This document shows positions 17,049-25,071 of a stretch of 40,199 bases of DNA, one piece after another (positions within the stretch are counted from its first letter, which is position 1; every line of letters starts with the position of its first letter). The notes under the pieces are model-generated. The model was not told the origin of the DNA and made no database searches. It saw only the letters and a program-made list of their open reading frames with translations. The position numbers and the translations under genes are program-made. The DNA lies in NCBI GenBank assembly GCA_029557535.1, contig JAKQII010000148.1, positions 1-40,199 of the forward strand. Direction: 5' to 3'. This DNA is from Acidobacteriota bacterium. Its GTDB lineage: Bacteria > Acidobacteriota > Blastocatellia > Pyrinomonadales > Pyrinomonadaceae.

Positions 17049-17546
17049 TTACTTGTTTGTGTTTGAGTTCGTGCGCGATTCGTCGCCAACTCCGCGAACG
17101 ATTCGTTCGCGTTCCTCGTTCGCCTTTTTCAGGATCGATTCGATCTGCTTGTCGCGAGCCAGTTTCCACTCGCCGTCCTCGCGGACGAACGGATAGACAA
17201 GATCGAAGTCCCCGCTTTGGTGATCGCGGACTTCGACGGTGGCCGTGTCGCCTTCGATCTTTTCGTTCCGCGTCTCGGGAAGCGTCGCGATACGGACCTT
17301 GGTTTCTTCGAGAAGTACGTCTTCCACCGTCTTTCCACGTGATCGCGCAATCGTCTCGATAAACGCGATCGAGGATTTCGACAGCAACCGCTTCATCGTC
17401 GCGACGTCGCCTTTCTGCTGCGCAGTGACATACCTCTTCAACGCATTGGTCGGCGTATCTTCGGACGGCGCGCCGGACGAGCAACCGGCGATCGCCAGGA
17501 CGATGGCCAGTGAAAAAAGGCGCAAGAATGTTGAGACATTTTGCAT
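17049..17546 (-). CDS. DUF4878-like lipoprotein
   Basis: The mature start is best set at the ATG at 17546 (165 aa), which begins a lipoprotein signal (FLRLFSLAIVLAIAGC). The body matches small NTF2-like DUF4878 proteins: ALKRYVTAQQKGDVATMKRLLSK at the front and a VREDGEWKLAR strand near the end, with a charged helical tail. Such lipoproteins are common in Acidobacteria and have no established role. It is a tandem paralogue of the next gene and precedes DUF1015 by 11 nt. Confidence 0.85.
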   Translation of the reverse strand: MQNVSTFLRLFSLAIVLAIAGCSSGAPSEDTPTNALKRYVTAQQKGDVATMKRLLSKSSIAFIETIARSRGKTVEDVLLEETKVRIATLPETRNEKIEGDTATVEVRDHQSGDFDLVYPFVREDGEWKLARDKQIESILKKANEERERIVRGVGDESRTNSNTNK

Positions 17547-17590
17547 TGATTCTGTTCGCGCTCCGCCCGTTGCAAGCGGGACGCTGCGCT

Positions 17591-17624
17591 CCAATCCGCA
17601 ATCCCGAATCCTAATTCCGAAATG
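17591..17624. repeat. Heptamer repeat, copy 3
   Basis: The gap between the two lipoprotein genes contains 7-bp units CCAATCC, GCAATCC, CGAATCC, TAATTCC, GAAATG. It is a more GC-rich variant of the repeat at 2697 and 9867. Confidence 0.65.
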
Positions 17625-18077
17625 CTATTGTTTCCCCTCGTTGATGATCCGATCGAGCTCTTCCTGACTCTTTTGCACATCCTGCTCTATCTGTTTCGCG
17701 AACCCTCTCTTGTCGATCTTCCAGACCCCGTCTTCGCGGATGAAATGGACGGTGTTCCAAAGTCCTAGCGAGTCCTCCATTTCGATCGACGCCGTGTCCT
17801 CTTCCTCGCGGACATTGCGGTATCTGACCGTCGATTGCGAGTCGTTGAACAGCGTCTCACGTGTGACGATCTCGTCCACCGTCACGCCCTGGGCCTTCGC
17901 CTCTTCCTCAGCCATCTTGATCGATTCCTGCGACAGAAGGAGTTTCATTTGCGTCGTGTCCTTCTTCTTGATTGCCTTTATGTAAGCCTGGAGCGTCTCG
18001 AGCGGCGACGGCGCCGGCGGTCTTACCGTGCATCCGAAAGTGAGGGCGACAAAGAGAATCAATGTAAGAAGACGCAT
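17625..18077 (-). CDS. DUF4878-like lipoprotein, tandem paralogue
   Basis: A 150-residue lipoprotein (lipobox LTFGC, Cys16) with the same plan as its downstream neighbour: LETLQAYIKAIKKKDTTQMKLLLS at the front, FIREDGVWKIDKRGF at the back, then a helical, glutamate-rich tail. A single duplication explains the pair. The start is 77 bp from the divergent pterin dehydratase gene. On the minus strand a TATAAT (18127-18122) could be its -10 element, but I see no good -35. Confidence 0.85.
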   Translation of the reverse strand: MRLLTLILFVALTFGCTVRPPAPSPLETLQAYIKAIKKKDTTQMKLLLSQESIKMAEEEAKAQGVTVDEIVTRETLFNDSQSTVRYRNVREEEDTASIEMEDSLGLWNTVHFIREDGVWKIDKRGFAKQIEQDVQKSQEELDRIINEGKQ

Positions 18078-18080
18078 TGT

Positions 18081-18110
18081 TTGAAAACGGAATTCCTGAA
18101 TCTATATACT
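18081..18110 (+). promoter_or_regulatory. Promoter candidate for pterin dehydratase
   Basis: TTGAAA (18081-18086) is followed after 18 bp by TATACT (18105-18110), pointing at the 18155 gene with a leader of about 38 nt. The site lies inside the 77-bp divergent gap. Confidence 0.55.
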
Positions 18111-18154
18111 GAAAAGACTGAATTATAACCCAAACGACGGAGGCGGAAAAACGG

Positions 18155-18436
18155 ATGGAACGCAGAAAACTCAACCCCTACGAGATCGGAGAGAAGTTGG
18201 CGGGACTTACCGGATGGGGGGAAGCCGACGGCTTTCTGAGAAAGAGATTCGAATTCGCGAATTTCTCCGATAGCCTCGAATTTGTGAACAAGGTCGGCGA
18301 GATAGCCGAACGCCACGACCATCATCCGGACATCACTTTTGGCTGGGGATACGCCGAGATCGCACTAACAACGCACGACCGCGGCGGCATCACCGACTTC
18401 GATTTCGCCGTCGCCGGCGATATCGAATCGATCTGA
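18155..18436 (+). CDS. phhB: Pterin-4a-carbinolamine dehydratase
   Basis: A 93-residue enzyme matching 4a-hydroxytetrahydrobiopterin dehydratase almost throughout. The active-site histidines are H56/H57 in DHHPDI and H74 in LTTHDRGGITDFDF. It recycles the 4a-hydroxypterin product of aromatic amino acid hydroxylases. No phenylalanine hydroxylase is next door, so the role may lie in another pterin pathway (a molybdopterin or folate link has been suggested for orphan copies). GGAGG stands 11 nt before the ATG. Its stop is separated by one base from the convergent gene. Confidence 0.95.
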   Translation: MERRKLNPYEIGEKLAGLTGWGEADGFLRKRFEFANFSDSLEFVNKVGEIAERHDHHPDITFGWGYAEIALTTHDRGGITDFDFAVAGDIESI

Positions 18437-18437
18437 A

Positions 18438-18986
18438 TTACTCTTCCCGGGCGGTAAAGACGAGTTCACGGACGTCGTCGTTGACCTCGATCAGCAGTAC
18501 CGAGTTCGCGAACGTGAACCGCTTCGACGTGATCGTCAGGACGTATGTCGACCCGACTTCCAATTCGGCGAAGCTGAAGTAGCCGAGCGAGCCTGTCGTC
18601 GTCGACCGAAATTCTCCGAGCGGCGACGCAAAGGTCAGTACCGCATTCCGGACCCCACGGCCACTTGCCGTGATCACGCGTCCGCTGATCGACGCGGTCG
18701 CCGCGGTCGGAACAAGATCGTCCGGCGTCCAGAATCCGGAATACAGCTGAAACGGGCCGCCCGCCGAACGCGTTCCTGAGATCGGCTGTCCGCCCGTGCC
18801 TTGCTGCACGAACGCCGATTGGGTCATCGAATTCCCGCCGCCGGCAACGATTTGCTTTTCGAGCGCGAACTGTCCGCCGCTTGCAACGATCCCCAGCGAC
18901 TGACCGCGCGAGACCGCGACGAACAGGATGAAGAGTATCAGAGCAAGGATGAGGACCGAAACGATCGGTTCAAGGAGCTTTTTCAT
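18438..18986 (-). CDS. Membrane-anchored partner of the S74 fibre protein
   Basis: A 182-residue protein with one N-terminal membrane segment (VLILALILFILFVAV), which could be an anchor or a signal peptide. After it comes a glycine- and serine-rich strand region (SLGIVASGGQFALEKQIVAGGGNS, GPFQLYSGFWTPDD), then a carboxypeptidase-regulatory-like beta-sandwich (SISGRVITASGRGVRNAVL to VGSTYVLTITSKRF). The ATG overlaps the fibre gene stop by 4 nt (ATGA), and GGAGGTGA lies just upstream, so it is co-translated with the fibre. Pairing and membrane anchor suggest it helps tether or display the fibre, but this is inference. Confidence 0.82.
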   Translation of the reverse strand: MKKLLEPIVSVLILALILFILFVAVSRGQSLGIVASGGQFALEKQIVAGGGNSMTQSAFVQQGTGGQPISGTRSAGGPFQLYSGFWTPDDLVPTAATASISGRVITASGRGVRNAVLTFASPLGEFRSTTTGSLGYFSFAELEVGSTYVLTITSKRFTFANSVLLIEVNDDVRELVFTAREE

Positions 18987-20977
18987 TTCTCACCTCCCTG
19001 CTGCGAGCAAACCGGCGCGGTCTTGTTCGCTCCGCAGATCAGTGCTTTGAGCGCGTCGATCTGATCCTGCTGGCGTTTGAGAAGGCCGCGGAGCCGTTCG
19101 ATCTCATCCTGCTGTTCGTTGACGGCGTTGACGAGGACTGTCGTCACCTGTCCGTATTTGACGCCTTCGATCTCTCCGCCGGAGTTGAAATTGTTGAACA
19201 GCGGCTCAACTTCGTTGACCTCTTCCGCGACAAACCCGATGTCGCGCATTCCGCCGGATTTCCAGTTGAACGTCACCGGTCGAAGCCGGCGGACGATCTC
19301 GAGCCCACCGGTAAAGGTCTCGATGTTGTCCTTGTAACGGCGGCTTGAGGAACATTCGGACAGAAAGCGCGGGTTGCTCCCGTTCGGAGCCTGGATGCAA
19401 AGCGCGACGTTGCCGCCGACGTTAATGTGGCTCACTCCCAGATAATAGGCTGTCAGATTGCCGCTGAAATCGCCGCTGGAGCCGCTGATATCGCCGGTGA
19501 CGATCCCGCCGGCGATCGAAGCGCCGCTGGTTACGACGAGCGAATTGCCTTTGAGAACCGATCCCTGAACCGTGCTCGGGGTCGTGATGCTGCCGAACGA
19601 CCAGATCCCGTTCCCGGGCACCTTGACCTTCGCGCTGAGATTTCCGAGCACGATCGCGTTCGATTCGTCCGCCACCGCGCCGGTCCCGATCGCTACTGAA
19701 TTATTGATTCCGTTCGTGACCGAAGCGCTGAAACCAAGCACCGTGTTTCCTGTGCCGTTTCCTCCGTTGACCTGATAACCGACCAGTGTGTTGTTGCTGC
19801 CGAGCCCGCTCGTTGCCGATCCGACGAAGGTGTTGTTCGATCCGGTTTGATTCCCGGCGCCGGTTTCATATCCCAAATAGACGTTGTAGTTGCCGGAAAA
19901 CGTGTCCTTGCCCGATCTGAGTCCGAAGTACGAATTGAAGGTCCCGGTCGTGTTCTTCTCGCCCGAGAACGATCCGAAAAACGAGTTTCCGCCACCGGTG
20001 TTGGTCTTCCCTGCACTGAACCCGAACATCGCGTTGTTGGAAGCGAGCACGTTGCCTTGTCCCGACGAAACCCCGAAATACGAATTGTTCGTTCCCGAGG
20101 TGTTCGAGAACCCGGACGCGCCGCCGAAAAAGGCGTTCGAACTGCCGTCCGTGTTCGAACCGCCGGAATTGACGCCGAAGAACGAGTTCGAGTTCCCGGT
20201 TGCGTTCGAAGAACCCGCGTACGATCCGAAAAACGAGTTCGAGGCGCCCGTCGTGTTCAGCTTCCCCGTACGCGACCCGAAGAATGCATTGAATCCGCCC
20301 GTCGTCACGGCACCGGAATCGAATCCCGCGAAGAGGTTTTCGTTTCCCCCGGCGCTCAGAACGCGCGACCCGCCGAGATTGTACTGTGTTGTCGCGTCGA
20401 AGATGTTCGAGCGCCCCGTACCGCTGATGTTGAAGTTTGACGCTGCCTGCGGATTCTGAGTGTTTTGAATATAGTTGGGACTGTCAGGAAGCGGGTTCCG
20501 GTCGTCGGACATTCGGGGATCGGTCGTGACGACGTATTCTGCGGCCGGGATACCCCCGAGGTTCGCGGAGTCAATCGCGATGTTCGCCTGATTCGCGCTC
20601 AGCGAGCGAACCGCGTACGGCGTGGAGCTCACCGGCTGGCGCGGCGTCAGAATGGTGTACGGCAAACCGCTCCCGTTGAGCCGGACCCCGATCTCAAGAA
20701 AGCGCGCTGAACCGTCGAAAGCGGCGGCGCCGAAGTCGAGATCCACGGCAAAGATGCCGTTCGTGACCGTTGCCGCCAAGCCGGTGATGGTTTGTCCGAC
20801 CTGAGCCCCGGCCGACGCGGAGTCAAAAAGCCTGAACTCGAACTGATACGTACCATTCGCGGCGATGCCTGCATCCTGAAGTTTTCCTTGATAAATGAAC
20901 GACGATGTTTGAGACGCAGCCGGAATGGCCGCGGCGACGAAAATGACGAAGACAATAGCAATAGATTTGATATTCAT
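18983..20977 (-). CDS. Tail-fibre-like surface protein with S74 self-cleaving domain
   Basis: A 664-residue secreted protein. The ATG at 20977 has GAGGAG 7 nt upstream and begins the signal peptide (NIKSIAIVFVIFVAAAIPAASQ). Residues to about 190 form a conserved non-repetitive head (FIYQGKLQDAGIAANGTYQFEFRLF). The middle, about 190-440, consists of more than a dozen short repeats around NSFFG/NAFFG/NSYFG with SG..N spacers, which suggest a trimeric beta-roll or beta-helix stalk. Residues 540 to about 640 are a Peptidase_S74 intramolecular chaperone domain: the cleavage motif reads SSRRYKDNIE with a likely Ser-Lys dyad (S544, K549), then DIGFVAEEVNEV. A heptad coiled coil (EQQDEIERLRGLLKRQQDQI) ends it. 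In phages and other fibres this domain folds the trimer and then cuts itself off. Confidence 0.93.
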   Translation of the reverse strand: MNIKSIAIVFVIFVAAAIPAASQTSSFIYQGKLQDAGIAANGTYQFEFRLFDSASAGAQVGQTITGLAATVTNGIFAVDLDFGAAAFDGSARFLEIGVRLNGSGLPYTILTPRQPVSSTPYAVRSLSANQANIAIDSANLGGIPAAEYVVTTDPRMSDDRNPLPDSPNYIQNTQNPQAASNFNISGTGRSNIFDATTQYNLGGSRVLSAGGNENLFAGFDSGAVTTGGFNAFFGSRTGKLNTTGASNSFFGSYAGSSNATGNSNSFFGVNSGGSNTDGSSNAFFGGASGFSNTSGTNNSYFGVSSGQGNVLASNNAMFGFSAGKTNTGGGNSFFGSFSGEKNTTGTFNSYFGLRSGKDTFSGNYNVYLGYETGAGNQTGSNNTFVGSATSGLGSNNTLVGYQVNGGNGTGNTVLGFSASVTNGINNSVAIGTGAVADESNAIVLGNLSAKVKVPGNGIWSFGSITTPSTVQGSVLKGNSLVVTSGASIAGGIVTGDISGSSGDFSGNLTAYYLGVSHINVGGNVALCIQAPNGSNPRFLSECSSSRRYKDNIETFTGGLEIVRRLRPVTFNWKSGGMRDIGFVAEEVNEVEPLFNNFNSGGEIEGVKYGQVTTVLVNAVNEQQDEIERLRGLLKRQQDQIDALKALICGANKTAPVCSQQGGEK

Positions 20978-20990
20978 TCCTGTACTCCTC

Positions 20991-21005
20991 ACACGCGCTG
21001 CGTGT
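20991..21005 (-). promoter_or_regulatory. Leader hairpin next to the fibre Shine-Dalgarno
   Basis: A 6-bp stem (ACACGC/GCGTGT with a 3-nt loop) ends 1 nt before the GAGGAG site of the fibre gene (20990-20985). On the mRNA it would stack directly on the ribosome-binding site. A regulatory effect is inference. Confidence 0.35.
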
Positions 21006-21067
21006 TTTTCACAGGAAGATTAGCCGCGTTCGACGGTCGCTTCACCACGTGTTTCGGTAGCAAACTG

Positions 21068-21098
21068 AAACGGCGGGCTTTTTTAGGGCCCACCGTTT
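21068..21098 (-). terminator. Terminator-like hairpin after the response regulator
   Basis: An 11-bp stem (AAACGGTGGGC / GCCCGCCGTTT, one G-T pair) has a 9-nt A-rich loop and lies about 170 nt past the response regulator stop. No T-tract follows on the minus strand, so it may be a Rho-dependent or processing structure. Confidence 0.4.
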
Positions 21099-21188
21099 GC
21101 GGCGACGATCTTGGTTGCGGACAATTGCGGAACAAGCGGCTGGAATTGTTCGGGCGGCTGTTTGCGGCTACTTGCGGATTACTTGCGG
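21097..21188. promoter_or_regulatory. TTGCGG hexamer array upstream of fibre operon
   Basis: Six exact TTGCGG copies start at 21097, 21115, 21125, 21162, 21172 and 21183, with a variant AAGCGG at 21134. Spacings of 10, 10 and 11 bp put several copies on one face of the helix. The array lies between the response regulator and the fibre operon and about 110-200 bp upstream of the fibre ATG. A multi-site operator is the simplest reading; the binding factor is unknown. Confidence 0.5.
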
Positions 21189-21270
21189 ATCTTCCCAGGT
21201 GTCGCATGTCGTCTACCTTACCGTGCGGCCGGGTCACCGAAAAAGACACCCGCGACAAACAAAAACCGTC

Positions 21271-21930
21271 CTATTTGATCAAACCGTCCCGAAATGCCTT
21301 TGCGACGGCCTCGCTCTTCGAATGGACCTGCAGTTTTTCATAGATGCTCTTCAGATGGAAAGAAACCGTGTTGACCGAGACGCCGAGGTCGCGGGCCGCG
21401 GTTTTGTACGAATGTCCGTCGACGAGCAATTTCAAGAGTCTCGTTTCATGCGGTGTGAGATCGTAGTTCACTTTTTCGGGCGGGCGATAGTTCCTGAAAA
21501 CGGTGATGACCTTTCGCGCGACCTCAGGTGACATCGGCGAACCGCCGCCCAGGGCCTCGCGTATGGCATCGAGGATCTTCGCCGGCGGCGTGTTCTTAAG
21601 CAAATATCCGACGGCGCCCGCGCAAAGCGCCTCAAAGATCCGTTCGTTGTCTTCGTAAACGGAGAGCATGAGTATCGTCACCTCGGGATGCTGCTCCTTT
21701 ATCAGACCGATTCCCTCGATCCCATCCATTCCGGGAAGACCGATATCCGACAGAACAACGTCCGGCGCGCGGTGGCGCATCGACGCGAGCGCTTCCTCCA
21801 TCGAGCCGTATTTTCCGACGCATTCGAATCCTTCGGTGAATCCGATCAACATCGACAGGCCTTCGCGGATCTCCCTTCGATCCTCGATAATCGCGACCCT
21901 TACCGTCGAACTCTGTTGCGATTGTTCCAT
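21271..21930 (-). CDS. NarL/LuxR-type response regulator
   Basis: A 219-residue regulator. The receiver domain has acidic residues E16/D17, phospho-acceptor D62 (VVLSDIGLPGMDG), the switch serine in LMLSVYED and the lysine in YLLKNTPP. A LuxR-type helix-turn-helix ends the protein (LTPHETRLLKLLVDGHSYKTAARDLGVSVNTVSFHLKSIYEKL). It lies 61 nt after the propeller kinase gene on the same strand, so the two form a two-component pair. The next genes downstream are the fibre operon with its TTGCGG array, which makes that operon a candidate target. Confidence 0.95.
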   Translation of the reverse strand: MEQSQQSSTVRVAIIEDRREIREGLSMLIGFTEGFECVGKYGSMEEALASMRHRAPDVVLSDIGLPGMDGIEGIGLIKEQHPEVTILMLSVYEDNERIFEALCAGAVGYLLKNTPPAKILDAIREALGGGSPMSPEVARKVITVFRNYRPPEKVNYDLTPHETRLLKLLVDGHSYKTAARDLGVSVNTVSFHLKSIYEKLQVHSKSEAVAKAFRDGLIK

Positions 21931-21991
21931 TCGTCGAATTTATTATGACGCGATTTCGCGCGATTCCGACTACGTATTCAGGTAGTTGATC

Positions 21992-24900
21992 CTACACCCT
22001 GCCGTCGCGTCGGGCGCGCACCCGTTTTTCAAGCGGTACCGATATTCGTACGGACGACCCCTCACCGGGCGCCGAGGTGATCGAGAACGATCCGCCGAGG
22101 GCTTCCGTGCGGCGGCGCATGTTCGCGATCCCGTTTCCGCCGAAATCGATCCGATCGCCGTCATCCTTCATTCCGCAACCGTTGTCGGCGACCCCGATGT
22201 TCATCGACCGGTCCTCAACCTCCACGGAAATATCGGATTGCGACGCGCCCGAATGCTTCGCGACGTTGTTCACTGCCTCCTTGAAGATCAAATAGATCTC
22301 CCGCCGGATGTCCGCTCCGAGCGTAACGTCGGAATCAGGTGCGCCGAACCGGAGTTCGATACCCTTTGCTTCAAGAACATCGCCGGCAAAGCGGCGCATC
22401 CGATTGACCAGATCATGAAGACTGTCCTTTGCGGGGTTGATCGCCCACACGATGTCGCTCATCGAATCGACCATCTCGCGCGACGTTTCGGCGATCACGT
22501 CAAGCGGTTCGCTCGCGACGTTGTCTCCGACTTGCTGGCGGACCACTTCCGACATGATCGCGATCTGCGACAACGACGATCCGATATCGTCGTGAAGATC
22601 GGTCGCGATGCGCGTCCGAACGCGTTCCAGCTCAACCAGGCGCCGAAGCCGGCTCCGGTAGATCGAATATGCGGCAAGGCCGACGACGATCGCGACGAGC
22701 ATCAGAAACCACCAGCGTTGCCAGACCGGTCGGGCGATCGAAAATGAAACGGTGGCCGGCGTCTCGCTTTTCTCTCCGTCGGCGGTTACGGCCTGTACCT
22801 GGAAGTCATAACTGCCCGGGGCGAGGTTCAGCGTGATCGTTCGCTGGGCGATCGGGGCGCTCCATTGTTCGTTTCCGAAACGGTAACGGTAACGTATCGT
22901 TTCCGCGGTGCCGAAGCTCAGGGCAAAGAAGTCGATCTGAATCTGACGCTGATCGGTCCCGAACGACAATCCCGTGACCGAGGACTGCCCGAGCTCGGAG
23001 ATTTCCGGAATCCTCTCTCCGTTGACCTTCACGTCGGAGATGTAGATCGGCGGAATCGGTGTTTTCGTGCCCGGCTCCGCCGAAAGGCGAGCGATCGTAA
23101 AGCGGTGTGCGAACCAGGGATCGCCGTTCGAATCACTGGCGCATCGGCTGATCCGTGCTCCGGGCAATCCGTCTGCATGCGTGTAGATCTTGACGCGACC
23201 GGTATCTGGATCGATGCGGTTGATCCCGCGCGCGGTACCGACGTAAATTCGGCCGAACCGATCTTCAGTGACGCAGTTGGCGAGGTCGCTCGAAAGACCG
23301 TCTGCCGTCGTCAGGTTGTCGAATGCGGGTGCAACGGCGGTCGGATCATCGATCCGGATGATTCCGCTGTTCCCGGTCGCGACCCAAAGGCGCCCCTTTC
23401 GATCGCGATGGATCGAGTTTACGATTCCGGGCGGAAAACGATCGGGCGCGCGGAACATCTCGAAATTCCCGTTCGCCAGCCGTCCGATCCCGCCGGAATA
23501 GAATCCCAACCAGATCCGTCCGGCCGCGTCCTCGGCGATCGCCGTGACGCTGCTGTCCGCCGGCAAACCGAGATCCGGCCCATAAGCGACGATCCTCTCA
23601 GTTCCGCGATCAAGCCGCATCAGCGCGGCGATAGAGATCGTCGAAAACCACAGATCTCCCCGCGAGTCTTCGAAAAGCCGGAAGATGTCTTCCGCTGCCA
23701 ACCCGTCAGGCTTCCCGTAAACGCGGATCGGCGGCGTGCGCCGGAGATCTTCGAATCTGCGAACCGCGGCGTATCGCAACAACCCGAAATTCGTGGGCAC
23801 CCACCATTGCCCGTCGACCGCGGAACGGAGGTCGAGCTGATTCGAACCCCAGGTCCTGAACCGAACGCCGGCGGGTTCGAACCCAACGAACTTCTCGCCG
23901 TCGAACCTGAGCAAATCGGAGTTGCTCGACGTAACGAACATTTCGCCGTCTCGACCCGCAAAGAGCGAGGTTACGGCGACAAACGGCTTTTTCTCCGGAA
24001 TCTCAAAAAAAGTGAAGCTGCCGCGGGTGATCTTGAAGGCACCCTGTGCGGCCGTCCCGATCCAAATGTTTCCGGCGATGTCTTCCTCAACCGAGACCAC
24101 ACCGACGTCGAAGAGTCGTCGGAAAAGCGGTTGGCCGGCGGGTGCGTCGGGAACATATTCGCACAGTCCGTTGCGGATCCCCGCGATGATCCGGCCGTCC
24201 TTCGTCTCAAGAATCGCGTGGATCCAAATGTCGTCCGTAAGTCCGTCCGCGGTCGTGAACGCTCTTTGGAGGACAGGAAGATCGGAACCGTCGGGGTAAG
24301 AATAGTATGCGAGTCCGGGACGATCGCTGCCTGACGAGACCCAGATCCGCCGTTCGCGGTCCTCGAGAATGTTCGTGACCGACATCTTGCTGAAGAGCCT
24401 GACAGTACCGTCCGCCGCGCTCCGGAGAAAAAGGCCCAGGCTCGTCGCGATCCAGAGATTTCCGCGGTGATCTTCCGCAGTCCGTGCGAATTCGATGTCC
24501 TTTGCCGACCACACGTCGCTCTCAACCCGTTCGAACCGCAGGTCAAGACCTGAAACAACCGCGCGAAAAAGTCCCCGGAACGTCGAAACGTAAACCGTAC
24601 CGCTCGGCGTGCGGTCAATGCCGCTAACGACGATCGATCGGTCCGCTTCACCAAGCCTCAGCTTTCGGAACAGATCAGACGCGCCGGACCGGTGATCGGG
24701 ATCGAAAACGACAAGTCCGTCATCCGTTCCGACCAGGAAAAGACGCGTATCCATCTCAAGGATAGCGTTCACGCCTTGATGCGGCAGTCCGTCGGCCTTG
24801 CCGAACGTGCGGAATTCAAATCCGTCGAAACGGGCCAGTCCCTCGGTCGTGCAAAACCAAAGAAATCCGCTCGAGTCACGGTAAATCCTGTTTACGCGAT

Positions 24901-25030
24901 CGCTTGCAAGACCATCGGCAGTCGTGAAGTTCTTGAACGGAAGCGTCGCGGCGTAGGTTGAGACCGCGATCAGGATCAGAAAATGAATGATCGCCGCGCG
25001 GATGGGTAGCGATGAGCTGCATCGTCGCAT
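21992..25030 (-). CDS. Two-component propeller sensor histidine kinase
   Basis: A 1012-residue kinase (start at ATG 25030; the track's TTG at 25075 overlaps the dipeptidase stop and adds 15 residues before the signal helix). After the signal peptide (IIHFLILIAVSTYAA) come some 12-14 Reg_prop blades, as in FTTADGLASDRVNRIYRDSSGFLWFCT and ADGLSSDLANCVTEDRFGRIYVGTARG. A Y_Y_Y-type beta domain then ends near 760 (YRYRFGNEQWSAP, GSYDFQVQAV). A membrane helix lies near 770-792, the HisKA_3 dimerisation domain has phospho-acceptor H813 (ATDLHDDIGSSLSQ), and a HATPase ends the protein (EAVNNVAKHSGAS, DNGCGM, GNGIANMRRR). The large periplasmic propellers sense unknown ligands, often glycans in Bacteroidetes relatives. 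It pairs with the regulator downstream. Confidence 0.94.
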   Translation of the reverse strand: MRRCSSSLPIRAAIIHFLILIAVSTYAATLPFKNFTTADGLASDRVNRIYRDSSGFLWFCTTEGLARFDGFEFRTFGKADGLPHQGVNAILEMDTRLFLVGTDDGLVVFDPDHRSGASDLFRKLRLGEADRSIVVSGIDRTPSGTVYVSTFRGLFRAVVSGLDLRFERVESDVWSAKDIEFARTAEDHRGNLWIATSLGLFLRSAADGTVRLFSKMSVTNILEDRERRIWVSSGSDRPGLAYYSYPDGSDLPVLQRAFTTADGLTDDIWIHAILETKDGRIIAGIRNGLCEYVPDAPAGQPLFRRLFDVGVVSVEEDIAGNIWIGTAAQGAFKITRGSFTFFEIPEKKPFVAVTSLFAGRDGEMFVTSSNSDLLRFDGEKFVGFEPAGVRFRTWGSNQLDLRSAVDGQWWVPTNFGLLRYAAVRRFEDLRRTPPIRVYGKPDGLAAEDIFRLFEDSRGDLWFSTISIAALMRLDRGTERIVAYGPDLGLPADSSVTAIAEDAAGRIWLGFYSGGIGRLANGNFEMFRAPDRFPPGIVNSIHRDRKGRLWVATGNSGIIRIDDPTAVAPAFDNLTTADGLSSDLANCVTEDRFGRIYVGTARGINRIDPDTGRVKIYTHADGLPGARISRCASDSNGDPWFAHRFTIARLSAEPGTKTPIPPIYISDVKVNGERIPEISELGQSSVTGLSFGTDQRQIQIDFFALSFGTAETIRYRYRFGNEQWSAPIAQRTITLNLAPGSYDFQVQAVTADGEKSETPATVSFSIARPVWQRWWFLMLVAIVVGLAAYSIYRSRLRRLVELERVRTRIATDLHDDIGSSLSQIAIMSEVVRQQVGDNVASEPLDVIAETSREMVDSMSDIVWAINPAKDSLHDLVNRMRRFAGDVLEAKGIELRFGAPDSDVTLGADIRREIYLIFKEAVNNVAKHSGASQSDISVEVEDRSMNIGVADNGCGMKDDGDRIDFGGNGIANMRRRTEALGGSFSITSAPGEGSSVRISVPLEKRVRARRDGRV

Positions 25031-25071
25031 CGTGCTTTCAACGCGTATTTTGCAATTGGTTCGGTTCTGTT

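Noticed and set aside
17038-17601. N-terminal extension of the DUF1015 ORF
   Set aside because: It is an arginine-rich frame over the upstream lipoprotein gene; the family start and GGAGGA are at 17037.
19690-20440. Possible CRISPR-like regular repeats
   Set aside because: The periodic sequence is coding (NSFFG-type protein repeats) with no conserved DNA repeat and unique spacer structure.
18983-20977. Prophage because of the tail-fibre annotation
   Set aside because: No other phage genes are near, and a signal peptide marks the protein as exported by the host.
22865-24334. 489-residue plus-strand ORF opposite the propeller kinase
   Set aside because: Composition typical of an antisense frame; the minus-strand kinase has all its domains.
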